Positions 55,912 to 64,000 of a stretch of 64,000 bases of DNA are shown here, piece after piece. This stretch comes from Tsuneonella aeria. Lineage in GTDB: Bacteria > Pseudomonadota > Alphaproteobacteria > Sphingomonadales > Sphingomonadaceae. Both the position numbers and the translations under genes were made by a program. How positions within the stretch are numbered: the stretch's first letter is position 1; each line of letters opens with the position of its first letter. The notes below the pieces were generated by a model that had not been told where the DNA came from, made no database searches, and saw nothing but the letters and a program-made list of their open reading frames with translations. The stretch spans positions 434,001-498,000 of the forward strand of contig NZ_WTZA01000002.1 of NCBI RefSeq assembly GCF_009827495.1, written 5' to 3'.

Positions 55912-55930
55912 TCCCATTCCTGTTCCCACC
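55910..55930 (+). repeat. Bipartite direct repeat copy 3 (candidate arm site)
   Basis: Two words, TTCCCAT and GTTCCCAC, separated by the same spacer as copy 1 (19 of 21 bases identical). It lies at the integrase start codon, 120 nt inside the distal att repeat. Its neighbourhood to int is as expected for arm sites that also control integrase. Confidence 0.5.
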
Positions 55931-56050
55931 TAATGAGGTGATTCGACGCGGACTCCAGTGAACGGTAGCGGATAGAATTGCGAGCAAGACTATGATATTG
56001 CTGGCTTCATATGGTCAAAGGCGGACAATGCCGACCAAAGGTTATACGGA

Positions 56051-56066
56051 CTCCCGCTCCGCCATT
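56051..56066 (+). repeat. attR core, distal end of the island
   Basis: Exact 16-bp copy of the tRNA-Ser 3' end, followed by GCCCC instead of CTGTC. It marks the right border of the integrated island; the TonB gene begins about 94 nt later. Confidence 0.85.
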
Positions 56067-56159
56067 GCCCCAACAAATGAAATCATGCGGAAGGTCGCAC
56101 GGTCCGCCAGTGGATTCGCGGTCGGAGCCAATCCGGGTGAGCATCGTTGATGTCACGCG

Positions 56160-56861
56160 ATGTACGATGGTGGAGCGGAGAGCCGGCCCCGGCGTTTCGG
56201 CGCCATGGCGACTGCGCTGGCGGTTAACGCTATCATGGGGGCGGCGCTTGTCTGGGGCCTGGCGCAAAGCGGAGACGGGCCTGCTCTCGCGCCCCCGAAC
56301 ATCGCCACTTTCACCGTGCGGCCGCCTGACCCTCCCGAGCCGGAGCCTTCGCCGCGTCCGTCCGATCGATCGGAGAGCGAGGCATCGGCCGGCGGCGGAA
56401 GCCCCGCCATCGTGGCAGCGGCGATACCCGTCGCGCCCTCCAGCCCAGCGGTCGCCTCGACCCAGTCGCCGGCCGCCGCGAGTGGCAGCGGAACCGGAAC
56501 GGGAACGGGCGCGGGCAGCGGGAGCGGCGCTGGTCCGGGTAGCGGGGTGGGCGGAGACGGAACGGGCGGCATCGCAATCCCGGCGCGCCGCCTGTCAGGC
56601 GCGCTCCAGGATCGGGATTACCCGCGCTCCCTTGCGGACCGGGGTGCCAGCGGCACCGTGCGGATCGGGTTTCGCGTACGCACCGATGGGCGAGTGGATC
56701 GGTGCACGATCGCGCAGTCGAGCGGTCACGTGGAACTCGACAGCCTGACCTGCGCGCTGTTCACTCAGCGGTTCCGCTTTGCGCCGGCCACGAATGCCGA
56801 TGGCCAGCCGGTCGAATCGACATTGCAGACCAGTTTTACTTGGGGAACTCGCCGGCGCTGA
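56160..56861 (+). CDS. TonB-family energy transducer
   Basis: The 233-residue protein has an N-terminal membrane anchor (residues of about 12-35, ATALAVNAIMGAALVWGLA), a Pro/Glu/Gly/Ser-rich periplasmic spacer and a C-terminal TonB-like domain with GTVRIGFRVRTDGRVD and SGHVELDSLTCALF. It would couple ExbBD energy to an outer-membrane receptor. Exb genes are not adjacent. It begins just right of the island end and ends 4 nt before the convergent L,D-transpeptidase gene. Confidence 0.78.
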   Translation: MYDGGAESRPRRFGAMATALAVNAIMGAALVWGLAQSGDGPALAPPNIATFTVRPPDPPEPEPSPRPSDRSESEASAGGGSPAIVAAAIPVAPSSPAVASTQSPAAASGSGTGTGTGAGSGSGAGPGSGVGGDGTGGIAIPARRLSGALQDRDYPRSLADRGASGTVRIGFRVRTDGRVDRCTIAQSSGHVELDSLTCALFTQRFRFAPATNADGQPVESTLQTSFTWGTRRR

Positions 56862-56865
56862 ACAG

Positions 56866-58230
56866 TCAGTCGTTCTGCGCGAACCGCATGCGCGCATCCC
56901 GTCCATAGACATCATCCCGGAACGCGATTCCTTTCGCGGTGGGGAACGCGGTGAGGTAGGTAATGTACACGGGGACAACCGTCGGCAGGTCCACGCGCTG
57001 TTCCGGCTTGGCGGTGGTCTTGAAACGCGACTGGCCGAGCAGCCACTTGCCGAACCGATCCGCATCTTCCAGGCGGACGCACCCGTTGCTGAACTGGCGA
57101 TCCTCCTTCTTGAGAAGCGCCCGCTCAGGCGTGTCATGAAGGTAGATGCCCTGGGCATTCGGGAATTCGTACTTCACCTTGCCCATGAAGTTGCTGCCGC
57201 CGGGCTTCTGGCGGACGTGCGGCGGCGGCGCGCCGGCTGCAACCGACTTCCAGTCCACGGCTGCCGGATCGAGGATTTCGGCATCCGCATCGTACCCCGA
57301 GAGCACTTCATATCCGCCCTGGCGAAGGTAACGCGTCCCGCCCTTGATCACGCGCTGGGCAATCTTTCCCTGCACCATGTCGGGGGGAACGTTCCAATAG
57401 GGGTTGAAGATGGCGTAGCGGATGAACCCGGCCATCGGGGGAGTCGGCGTCTCCGGCGTTCCCACCACGACCTTCATCGTATCGACCGGCTTGCCGTTTT
57501 CGTACATCCACAGCCGCGCGCTTGCCGCATCGACGAGCACGTACCGCTCTGCCGGCGTGGCAGGGAGAGCACGAATGCGGTCGAGATTCGTCCAGATGAT
57601 CCGGCGCTCGTCAGCCGAGAAGGTGGCCGCTTCCATCGCATCGCGGAGCGGCGCATAGAACGGGTGCATCCACCCCATGTCCTTGATGTAGGTCGCCAGC
57701 GAAGGGGCCTTGTCGGCAGCCGAAAGGGCCGACACCGGCGTGGGCACGACGGGTGCGAGAACCCTGCTTTCCAGGATCATGTCGCTGCGCGGCGCCGCGC
57801 GAACGGCGCGCACGTAGTTCGCGAACAGTTCCGAAAGCCGCACGTCCGCTTTCGCGATAGCCGAGGCACGGCCATCGGCCGCGCGATCGAGATCGCGGCG
57901 TATCGACCGAGTCTGGAATCGTTTGACGGTGCGTTCGTCCAGCCCATCGAACTGGGCGGTTTCCAGCCGGTGGAGTAGGGCGCGGGCCGCTTCGCCCGCG
58001 GTCCCGTCGTTCATCAGCCATAGCGGTTGGTATTCGCGGGCCCGGTAGAACCGATCGAGATCGCCTGCCTCGTTCGCGATCGCTGCCTGAACAGGCGAGC
58101 GCAAACCCTGCCGCGTCTCTGCCGCATGGGCGGCGATGGGTGCGGTCGTCATCACGACGACCGCGCCCATGCCTGCGACGAGCATCGCGCCTGCGGACAG
58201 CGCCCGGAAGGCGCGTGAAGTGCTCGTCAT
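56866..58230 (-). CDS. L,D-transpeptidase (YkuD family)
   Basis: From the MTSTSRAF start the product is 454 residues. A signal peptide ending at AHAA is followed by an N-terminal scaffold region (residues of about 35-230) and a YkuD catalytic domain, with His365 in YLHDTPER and Cys384 in FSNGCVRLED. Such enzymes cross-link peptidoglycan or attach lipoproteins. Family size with a long N-terminal part resembles WecB/YcbB-type enzymes. Confidence 0.85.
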   Translation of the reverse strand: MTSTSRAFRALSAGAMLVAGMGAVVVMTTAPIAAHAAETRQGLRSPVQAAIANEAGDLDRFYRAREYQPLWLMNDGTAGEAARALLHRLETAQFDGLDERTVKRFQTRSIRRDLDRAADGRASAIAKADVRLSELFANYVRAVRAAPRSDMILESRVLAPVVPTPVSALSAADKAPSLATYIKDMGWMHPFYAPLRDAMEAATFSADERRIIWTNLDRIRALPATPAERYVLVDAASARLWMYENGKPVDTMKVVVGTPETPTPPMAGFIRYAIFNPYWNVPPDMVQGKIAQRVIKGGTRYLRQGGYEVLSGYDADAEILDPAAVDWKSVAAGAPPPHVRQKPGGSNFMGKVKYEFPNAQGIYLHDTPERALLKKEDRQFSNGCVRLEDADRFGKWLLGQSRFKTTAKPEQRVDLPTVVPVYITYLTAFPTAKGIAFRDDVYGRDARMRFAQND

Positions 58231-58237
58231 TCCTGTC

Positions 58238-58810
58238 TTACCCTCGTTCGCCGGTGTAAGTGACCGGTGCGGTCTGTTGCACGGTGGGCGCACCGGGATA
58301 GTACTGTCCTTCGCGGACATACCCGTCGACGCAGCCGTCGTTGTTGTTGTCGGCCCAGATCGCGCCGCCGAGACCGCCGACCGCGGCACCGATCGCCGCG
58401 CCTTCCAGCACGCCGAGACCGCCGATCAGGGCGCCCGCGCCGGCACCCACAGCGGCGCCGGCGACGCCGGTCTGAACCGCCGTACCGGCAACGCTACGGC
58501 AGTTGCGCGCCGCCTGGTAATTCGTGGGCGAACCTTCGTAGTACTGGCCCTGATAAACGTAGCCATCGGCGCGGCCGTCACGGTCGCGGTCGGCCCAGAC
58601 GGCACCGGCAAGCCCGCCGACAGCGGCACCGATCGCGGCACCGGTGAGGAGATCGCCACCGGCAACGGCAGCAACGCCCGCGCCGCCCGCGGCACCGATT
58701 GCCGCACCGGTTCCGGCACTGGCGAGCGTGTCGTCATTGTTCCCGTAGGAGGTGCACGCGCCGAGCGGCAAGGCAGCGGCTGCGGCCAAAGTGAGAAGAG
58801 GATGCTTCAT
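58238..58810 (-). CDS. Glycine-zipper lipoprotein with internal duplication
   Basis: The 190-residue protein has lipobox LGAC and two similar modules. Each has a glycine-zipper segment (GAAIGAAVGGLAGAVWADR and GAAIGAAVGGLGGAIWADN) followed by D.DGxxDGYVxxGQYY. The zippers probably insert in or lie against the outer membrane. It is encoded 8 nt upstream of the transpeptidase on the same strand, suggesting cotranscription and a shared cell-wall function. Confidence 0.75.
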   Translation of the reverse strand: MKHPLLTLAAAAALPLGACTSYGNNDDTLASAGTGAAIGAAGGAGVAAVAGGDLLTGAAIGAAVGGLAGAVWADRDRDGRADGYVYQGQYYEGSPTNYQAARNCRSVAGTAVQTGVAGAAVGAGAGALIGGLGVLEGAAIGAAVGGLGGAIWADNNNDGCVDGYVREGQYYPGAPTVQQTAPVTYTGERG

Positions 58811-60103
<1,293 letters not shown>

Positions 60104-60150
60104 CGCCTCTTTCCTTCCGGATCGCCCACGCTATAGGGACGCGTCGCTGC

Positions 60151-60225
60151 TGGGGCGTCGCCAAGTGGTAAGGCACCGGTTTTTGGTACCGGCATTCGCA
60201 GGTTCGAATCCTGCCGCCCCAGCCA
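60151..60225 (+). tRNA. tRNA-Gln(UUG)
   Basis: The 75-nt cloverleaf including CCA has acceptor TGGGGCG/CGCCCCA, D-arm GCCAAGTGGTAAGGC, anticodon loop TTTTGGT with anticodon TTG, and T-loop GGTTCGAATCC. Accessory genes begin right after it, and a bipartite repeat lies 61 nt past its end, so it may be an integration site; no second copy of its 3' end was found in the window. Confidence 0.93.
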
Positions 60226-60285
60226 GTTTTCTGAATCAGTTCAAGCGCTTGAAGAAACAGCGGTTTCTCAGCGAGTCAAAACCGC

Positions 60286-60306
60286 GTGGCACCTTGCCGT
60301 GGCACC
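60286..60306 (+). repeat. Bipartite direct repeat past tRNA-Gln (candidate arm site)
   Basis: Two GTGGCACC words separated by five bases (TTGCC) lie 61-81 nt after tRNA-Gln. The spacing and location mirror the GTTCCCAC pair 56 nt after tRNA-Ser. Confidence 0.45.
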
Positions 60307-60345
60307 CTCTCGTGGTCTCGATTCGGGCACCATGAATCGGCCGCA

Positions 60346-62358
60346 TTATCGAGGCAAGGTCATCTTGCAATTTTGCTGTTCACAGCCCCACCCCGGGTCT
60401 GGGAACCCGTGCTGCCGCATCACCTGTCTGGCCTGCGCCACGGTCTGCTGTTGCGCTGGGGAAAGGACAGTCCGCGCCTCTCCCAGCATCTTCTCCAGCG
60501 CAACAGCCGCGGACTGCGCCTTCTGGCGCTCCTGGTCCGTTGCGAAGCGCTCCGCCACCACCATTCTTGCCCAATCCGGCGCGGGCAATTTGCTAAATGC
60601 GGCCATCGGCGGCGTCAGCTTCGCGACCACCGAAGGATTCGCCACGATGCGATCGCCCATGATCCTCGTGCCGTCGGGGAATGGGCTGAGCGCGTTCACC
60701 ACCATCACCCAACGCTGATGGTCCGCCAAGGCTGAGCGGGCGGCAATCTCGACCGCTGCCGCTTCATCTGCCTTCCCGCGAGCCGCAGCCAGCGCATCCT
60801 TCGCGCGCTTCTCCCTCTCGGTAACGTCGACCTGTTGCTGATCCAACAGACGGAGCGCGGCACGGTGCCCCTCGACATCCCTCGCGTGGCGTTCGCGTTC
60901 ATCGCGCAGTCGCGCGTCCCGAGCATCCGCGTCCCGCTTTTGCTTTTCGAGTTCCGTTTCCCGGGCAGCCAGTCGATCCTTCAACGCGCGAATACGCTCC
61001 AGCGCAATCGCGAGGGTTCGGGCGATGATATTGAGCCCTGCCGACCAAGGGCTACGGAAGGCGGCGCTTTCCTCGGGGGTCATGCGGTTCGAGTTGAGGG
61101 TGAAGGTCGTTGCGTTTGTCCGCAGGTCGAGTCCTGATTGGTCATCGGATGCGCGGGCAAGCAGGGCGAGCTGCGCCACGTGCACCGATCGCTCCTCATC
61201 AAGCCTGCGTTTATCCGCCATCACCGAGGCAAGGAGTGCATCGGCGGCCTTGCGCGAATCCTCAGCGTTACGGCGTGCGCGACTAGCCGCGAATTGATCC
61301 TCGCTTGCCTTGGTCCGGGCGGCAACAGCTTCGAGATCCGCCTTGATGCGGTCGGCTCTTGCCTTCAATGCCTCTGCCTGGGCTCGTTCGGCCTCCGCGC
61401 GCGCCTCATCGGCGCGGCGTCGCAGATCGCCGAGCCGAGCGGCCTGCTCTTCCTCTCGCCGTCGGGCGGCCTCGAGGCGGGCGGTCGCTTCTTGCGACTT
61501 CGAATCGGCGTCGATTCTTGCGGCTTCGGCACTTTCGCGCGCGGCGGCGGCAGCCGCGGCATCGCCCGCGGCTTTGTCTCGCGGACGGGTTGTCTCGGCC
61601 CGTTCTTCGTCCGCTGCTTCCCTGGCGGCCCGAGCGGCTGCTTCCATATTTTGTCACGGCGGCCTCACGAGCGACCAGTTCGCGGCTGCGCTCCTGGGCG
61701 GCGTGCTCCTTCTCCGTGAGCTCGGCGTCGCGAAGCTGTTCCGCCGACCTCCAGTCAGGGCCGGCGATCAGCTTCGGGGCACCGCGCTTTACGCCTTGCA
61801 GGCCCATCTCATCCCGGAAATATTCGAAAAGTGCGTCCTGAAGCGCAAGCGCGGAACCGCGAGGGGTTGGATCCTGGCCGTATCTCACGGCCAGGTCCTT
61901 CAAGTGGCGGCTCATCGTTACCGCCAGCTTTGCCTGATGTTTGGTCGTCTTGATGTATTTCGGCGCCACGAACGCGTCGACTACGTGTCGCCCCTCTCAT
62001 CACGATCGACACGATCGGCGAAGATGGCGTCCGTCCCGAACACCCGCTCGCAAAAGCGGCGGGCATGGTGCAGCATGTACTCAGCGTTCTCGCCATCGAC
62101 CAATTGCTTGGGGAACTGGATGATGACGTGCATTGCTTTGGCTTTCGCCTTCGGAACAAAGGCCCCCTTGATGTGGGCCCGGAACAGCGTCCGCAATTCA
62201 AGCCCCGAGGTGGTGACGGGCGGAGCATCGTAGATCGCTCGCGCCTTGGAAGTCTCGTCGAGGCGCTTTCCGTGGTTCTCCGCTTTGCGCAGGTCATTGT
62301 TGGTGAGCTGGTAGATGGGGACTGCGCCTGCCACGCCGGCGACGGCGCTTTTTTTCAT
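60346..62358 (-). pseudogene. Mob/Pre-type plasmid mobilisation (relaxase) gene with two frameshifts
   Basis: Three adjoining frames form one former protein. The first (62358-61981, 125 residues) runs from MKKSAVAGVAG to a stop after DERGDT. The second (61985-61640) continues in a different frame with VDAFVAPKYIKTTKHQ and an N-terminal domain typical of the Mob/Pre family, whose conserved HxDE-TPH-like segment lies at the break. The third (61647-60346, 433 residues) is a long Ala/Glu/Arg-rich coiled coil. Breaks lie near 61983 and near 61645, the latter at an A-run that may have lost one base. The relaxase is probably dead. Confidence 0.7.
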
Positions 62359-63097
62359 GGCAGCCTCGCGCGCCGCTCAGCGGTCCGTTGAGAAAAAGAA
62401 GAACACGCTCTTCTTTTTTCCTGACTGGAAAAAGGCGTGTTGGGGGGAGCACCCCCCAAGCCCCCAACGGTCCTCGCTCGCCGCTGCGGACCGTGGCTTT
62501 CCCGGGCAGGGGAAAGCCCGTCTGAAGGGGTCGGTTCTCCACACCGCTGTCATCGAGACAGAGGTGTGGAGACGAAAACACAGCCGTGTTCGCCAGCGTC
62601 GGATCACGCCTCATCGGCTTTCTCCTTGCTGACGAGTGGCAACTCGCGCGGACCTGCTGGAGGCAGGTCGCTCTCGCTTGCCAACGGCTGTGTCTTCACA
62701 CCCCCTTCAACATGCTCGCAAGCAGAGCGCTCGCCCGGGACGACCGGGCTCTCGGGCTCGCTTTCGCGGTCAGGGAAAGCCCGCAGCCGGAAAGAAGCGC
62801 ATGAACGCTTCCGGCGCGGCCGCGTGCGCGGCGGTATTCGAGCTGGGAGGACTGCCATCCTGCGGGGCCTCCAGATCGTGTTCCTCGTGGTCTGGTTTTG
62901 GCGGAAGCTCAGTTGAATGCCGGGTGCTTCGATGGCCTTCATCAGACACCGTCCGCGCTCATCAATCCCATGGCCTGCTGTGACGATGCGCGACGGCCAT
63001 CCAGCGTCCTGACGCTGCCCTTATCCTGGAGCTGCCCCGGCGAGCCACGCCTTCACGTGAAATTGCCAGCGCCGTAGAAAAGTCGCGCCCTACCGAG
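62359..63097. other. Plasmid-like non-coding region with hairpins, candidate oriT
   Basis: Upstream of the mob gene, a 10-bp stem AAAAAGAAGA/TCTTCTTTTT (62393-62418) and a perfect 8-bp stem TTGGGGGG-AGCA-CCCCCCAA (62440-62459) occur within 70 nt. Such repeats before a mobilisation gene often form an oriT or a terminator. The rest, to 63097, has only weak frames such as 62604-62942 (minus, 112 residues) without recognised domain. Confidence 0.4.
62440..62459. repeat. G/C hairpin TTGGGGGG-AGCA-CCCCCCAA near the mob gene start
   Basis: A perfect 8-bp inverted repeat with 4-nt loop, 82 nt upstream of the mob start codon, alongside an A/T-type hairpin at 62393-62418. It may be part of an origin of transfer, a terminator or the nick region; the sequence alone cannot say which. 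Confidence 0.45.
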
Positions 63098-63595
63098 CTA
63101 CAGTCGCTCCAGAATGGCTTTCATTTCCGCGATCTCGCGCTCCTGAGAAGCGATGATGCCGTCGGGCTTGAAGCAGAGGTCCCGGAGCTCCGCGTCCTGG
63201 AGCTGTGATTCCTTGCACATCAGGATTGCGCCCGAATGGTGCGGGATCATCGAACGCGCGAACTGCTTGTCCCCGACCAGCGCCTGCGTCCGCACTGCAG
63301 CGAACGCGAGAACGAATACGACAGCGAGGGCAATATAGAGAATGAGGTTGAGCCGCTTGTTCGCGTACATCGACCCCATCATCCACAGCATGAGCACGCC
63401 CATCGGCATCGCCATCGTCAGGGCCATGTAGAAGAAGTTGATGTTATGGACGAACTCGCCCCAGCCGCGGATCATCTCGAACATCACAAGATACATGATG
63501 ATCGTGCTCAGTACCATGTTGAGCCCGAACAACATGTAGTGCTTGCGCATCATCTGCTGGCTCATACCGCCCCGACCTTCGTGTCCCTGTTGCAT
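63098..63595 (-). CDS. DUF305-family membrane protein
   Basis: The 165-residue protein has three or four hydrophobic segments (including LNMVLSTIIMYLVMFEMI and FFYMALTMAMPMGVLMLWMM) and the DUF305 HxxxM-type motif MIPHHSGAILMCKES with conserved His-His. DUF305 proteins are linked to copper or metal handling in many plasmids and islands. Its position in the accessory tail after tRNA-Gln fits a metal-resistance cargo. Confidence 0.75.
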   Translation of the reverse strand: MQQGHEGRGGMSQQMMRKHYMLFGLNMVLSTIIMYLVMFEMIRGWGEFVHNINFFYMALTMAMPMGVLMLWMMGSMYANKRLNLILYIALAVVFVLAFAAVRTQALVGDKQFARSMIPHHSGAILMCKESQLQDAELRDLCFKPDGIIASQEREIAEMKAILERL

Positions 63596-64000
63596 GCGTC
63601 TCTCCTCAGAACATTAGATGATCGATGTCGCGCGCGATCGACGTGACGGCGGCGACATTCGCCCTCCAAAGCCGTCTGCCGTCCTTGGTGCGGGCAGCCG
63701 ATCGGAGAAATTGAAGCGCGCTACGATGGTACCTTGTTCCGGATGCGGCAATTCCATGTAGCCGATGTGCCAGCCATCGTCCGCCACGGCGGCATGGTCA
63801 GCGTCCAGGTGCAGCACTTCCGCTACAGTCGGTGCCGATCACGCGCAGCTACATGGCAGAGGAGCCAGAGCTTTTGCGTCAAGTCCAATAGGCTGCGGCC
63901 TGGGAGCCACTACCAAGTGTGGCGCCGACGCAGGTAAGCAGCTTTCGGCGATCCGGCCTGGATATCCTCAACAGGAAGTCTGGAATCCTGCAAATCAGTT
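63596..64000. other. Window end, no recognised gene
   Basis: Only a 67-residue frame (63614-63817, minus strand; VADDGWHIGYMELPHPEQG) gives some coding-like impression, with no family recognised. Nothing else was seen up to the edge. Confidence 0.35.

Larger units (their letters stand above)
51528..56066. mobile_element. Arsenic-resistance genomic island in tRNA-Ser
   Basis: About 4.5 kb between the tRNA-Ser 3' end and a perfect copy of its last 16 bases at 56051. It contains, on the minus strand, a broken integrase near the distal end and arsRCBH, plus a tRNA-proximal stretch with no clear gene. The layout is that of a P4-integrase-type island that has lost its catalytic integrase domain and so is probably immobile now. 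Confidence 0.85.

Noticed and set aside
63614..63817. Small 67-residue frame near the right edge
   Set aside because: Some coding-like composition but no start signal or family; kept only as part of the edge description.
60151..64000. A complete second island with att sites at tRNA-Gln
   Set aside because: No second copy of the tRNA 3' end or integrase gene occurs before the window edge, so the borders cannot be given.

Overview
The window is high-GC chromosomal DNA from a sphingomonad-type alphaproteobacterium, probably Erythrobacteraceae or Sphingomonadaceae. The basis is the gene content and many glycine-zipper or RcnB-like secreted proteins. Examples are a proteobacterial two-domain GshA, RsmE next to GshA, PhaC with a phasin, and PyrB with a dihydroorotase-like partner. 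The assignment is inference from familiar families, not a database match.

Layout. 1-12.5 kb: the 3' end of tamB, small secreted or lipoproteins, a lysozyme, remnants of a SRAP-family gene and an XRE regulator, stress-type small proteins (DUF892, CBS), ygfZ, pyrC and rarD. 12.5-34.9 kb: mostly housekeeping. This covers astD, selO, an alpha/beta hydrolase, a glycosyltransferase, the yfgM-bamB pair for outer-membrane assembly, gshA-rsmE, ubiA, clpS, a polyhydroxyalkanoate pair (phasin, phaC) sharing a TGCA-type inverted-repeat operator region, alaC, alkB, rimO, and a serS-surE-K+ channel operon. 35-43.6 kb: a sulfotransferase followed by a type I secretion locus. It holds a 1283-residue repetitive surface protein with an exact 348-bp internal duplication, its ABC exporter and its membrane fusion protein, behind a long leader with a repeat-flanked promoter. 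43.6-51.4 kb: tRNA-Val, sppA, pyrB with a metal-site-less dihydroorotase homologue, and a SPOR/TPR lipoprotein with a ribbon-helix-helix-like protein and a ParA ATPase.

51.5-56.07 kb is a small genomic island inserted in the 3' end of tRNA-Ser(GGA). It is bounded by a perfect 16-bp direct repeat and carries arsRCBH plus an integrase truncated before its catalytic domain. Three copies of a bipartite repeat, GTTCCCAC-N4-GTTCCCAC, lie inside it and may be integrase arm sites. Backbone resumes with a TonB protein, an L,D-transpeptidase, a glycine-zipper lipoprotein and a nitronate monooxygenase. A tRNA-Gln(UUG) at 60.15 kb then begins a second accessory stretch that runs off the window. It has a similar bipartite repeat about 60 nt past the tRNA, a frameshifted Mob/Pre-type plasmid mobilisation gene, hairpins that may be an oriT, and a DUF305 membrane protein.

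No CRISPR array, rRNA, complete prophage or intact insertion sequence was recognised. Coordinates of starts were refined by eye using Shine-Dalgarno sequences and signal peptides.
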